From: a virus
Reading direction: 5' to 3' (one strand)
DNA: 38,023 nucleotides
Virus record (IMG/VR): IMGVR_UViG_3300031839_000243
Coordinates: 1 to 38,023 of that record
The notes beneath the pieces were generated by a model. It searched no databases. It had not been told where the DNA came from and saw only the letters and a program-made list of their open reading frames with translations. The first letter of the stretch is position 1. The number at the start of each line of letters is the position of its first letter. This document shows, in pieces, positions 37,793 through 38,023 of this stretch. A program made the position numbers and the translations under genes.

Positions 37793-38023
37793 GTTTAAGA
37801 AAGTGGACATCTGAGAAATGGGTGGACATAGCCAATCGTAAAAAAGGCGGTGGTTTTCCTCCTTGTGGTCGTTCAAAGGGTGAGAAAAGAAAGAACTATC
37901 CTAAGTGTGTTCCATTATCTAAAGCTAGATCCATGACTGCTAGTCAAAGAGCCTCTGCTGTTTCAAGAAAAAAGAAAGCTGAAAGAAAATCAAGAAAAGG
38001 TAAGAAACCTAACTATGCCAAAA
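37789..38023 (+). CDS. Small basic protein, DUF5872-like, 5' part (runs off the end)
   Basis: The frame starts MSLRKWTSEKWVDIANRKKG, then GGFPPCGRSKGEKRKNYPKC and VPLSKARSMTASQRASAVSR, and continues through the terminal repeat. The real stop is at 93-95 after the circle closes, giving about 79 aa. The KWVDI...CGRS...YPKCVPLxKAxxMT pattern fits the DUF5872 family of marine phages, possibly a Cys-based metal-binding protein. It is coupled to the previous gene by ATGA. Confidence 0.78.
   Translation, partial: MSLRKWTSEKWVDIANRKKGGGFPPCGRSKGEKRKNYPKCVPLSKARSMTASQRASAVSRKKKAERKSRKGKKPNYAK
37934..38023. repeat. Terminal direct repeat, right copy
   Basis: These 90 bases are identical to bases 1-90 and show that the window is a closed or terminally redundant genome. 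See the left copy for interpretation. Confidence 0.97.

Noticed and set aside
1-38023. tRNA genes, insertion sequences, integrase or attachment site
   Set aside because: None was seen on reading: no cloverleaf with a CCA-like end, no transposase or recombinase motif, and no repeated att-like core apart from the terminal repeat.

Overview
This window looks like the complete genome of a short-tailed, AT-rich tailed phage, most likely from seawater. The first 90 bases recur exactly as the last 90 bases (1-90 = 37934-38023), and one small gene runs off the right end and finishes at the left end. The molecule is therefore circular in assembly, or terminally redundant, with a unique length of about 37,933 bp. 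Low GC, many tiny tightly overlapping genes, and gene types typical of marine podoviruses suggest a phage of an AT-rich marine bacterium: T7/P22-like head and tail genes, S74 fibre, GTA-type 3TM holin, M15 endolysin and Lys-rich small proteins. A GTTC-N7-GTTC element in the central promoter is the form of SOS box used by alphaproteobacteria, so a SAR11-like or related alphaproteobacterial host is a reasonable inference. It is not proven.

Layout. The genome has two arms that diverge at about 8,920-9,080 and converge with no gap at 282/283. The leftward arm (8916 down to 283, minus strand) is the early/DNA-metabolism arm. It holds unknown small proteins, a C5-cytosine methyltransferase whose second half is also read in another frame, a zinc-finger peptide, a membrane protein, a PP-loop (PAPS-reductase-like) enzyme and an Erf-like single-strand annealing protein. 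It also holds an SSB-like protein, a LexA-type DNA-binding domain without protease, an XRE regulator and a PD-(D/E)XK nuclease. I found no DNA polymerase, primase, helicase, RNA polymerase or integrase. Replication probably borrows the host machinery, with annealing protein, SSB and nuclease supporting recombination.

The rightward arm (9083 to the end, wrapping to 282) starts with a winged-helix protein whose 3' end carries iteron-like repeats, a candidate origin. It continues with the packaging and head genes: TerS, a methyltransferase broken by a stop codon in its catalytic motif, TerL, P22-like portal, scaffold, SU10-like coat and decoration-like proteins. Next come the tail genes: adaptor/tubular protein, nozzle, and a giant 1922-aa fibre with about 66 seventeen-residue repeats and a self-cleaving S74 chaperone. 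After the fibre are a GT9-like glycosyltransferase, small virion proteins, a GNAT-like protein and three or four long ejection-type proteins. The arm ends with a lysis cassette (XhlA-like, coiled-coil membrane proteins, 3TM holin, exported small proteins, M15 peptidase) and a run of tiny, very basic, poly-lysine-tailed proteins.

The most interesting points are: (1) the methyltransferase/overlapping-frame gene pair; (2) a TGA stop exactly at the Trp of the DPPW motif of an MT-A70 methyltransferase; (3) an SOS-type operator in the master divergent promoter of a phage that encodes its own LexA-like DNA-binding domain; (4) iteron-like repeats inside the winged-helix gene; (5) the poly-Lys mini-gene cluster; (6) the giant repeat fibre with its neighbouring glycosyltransferase. 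All functional calls rest on reading motifs by eye; no database search was run.
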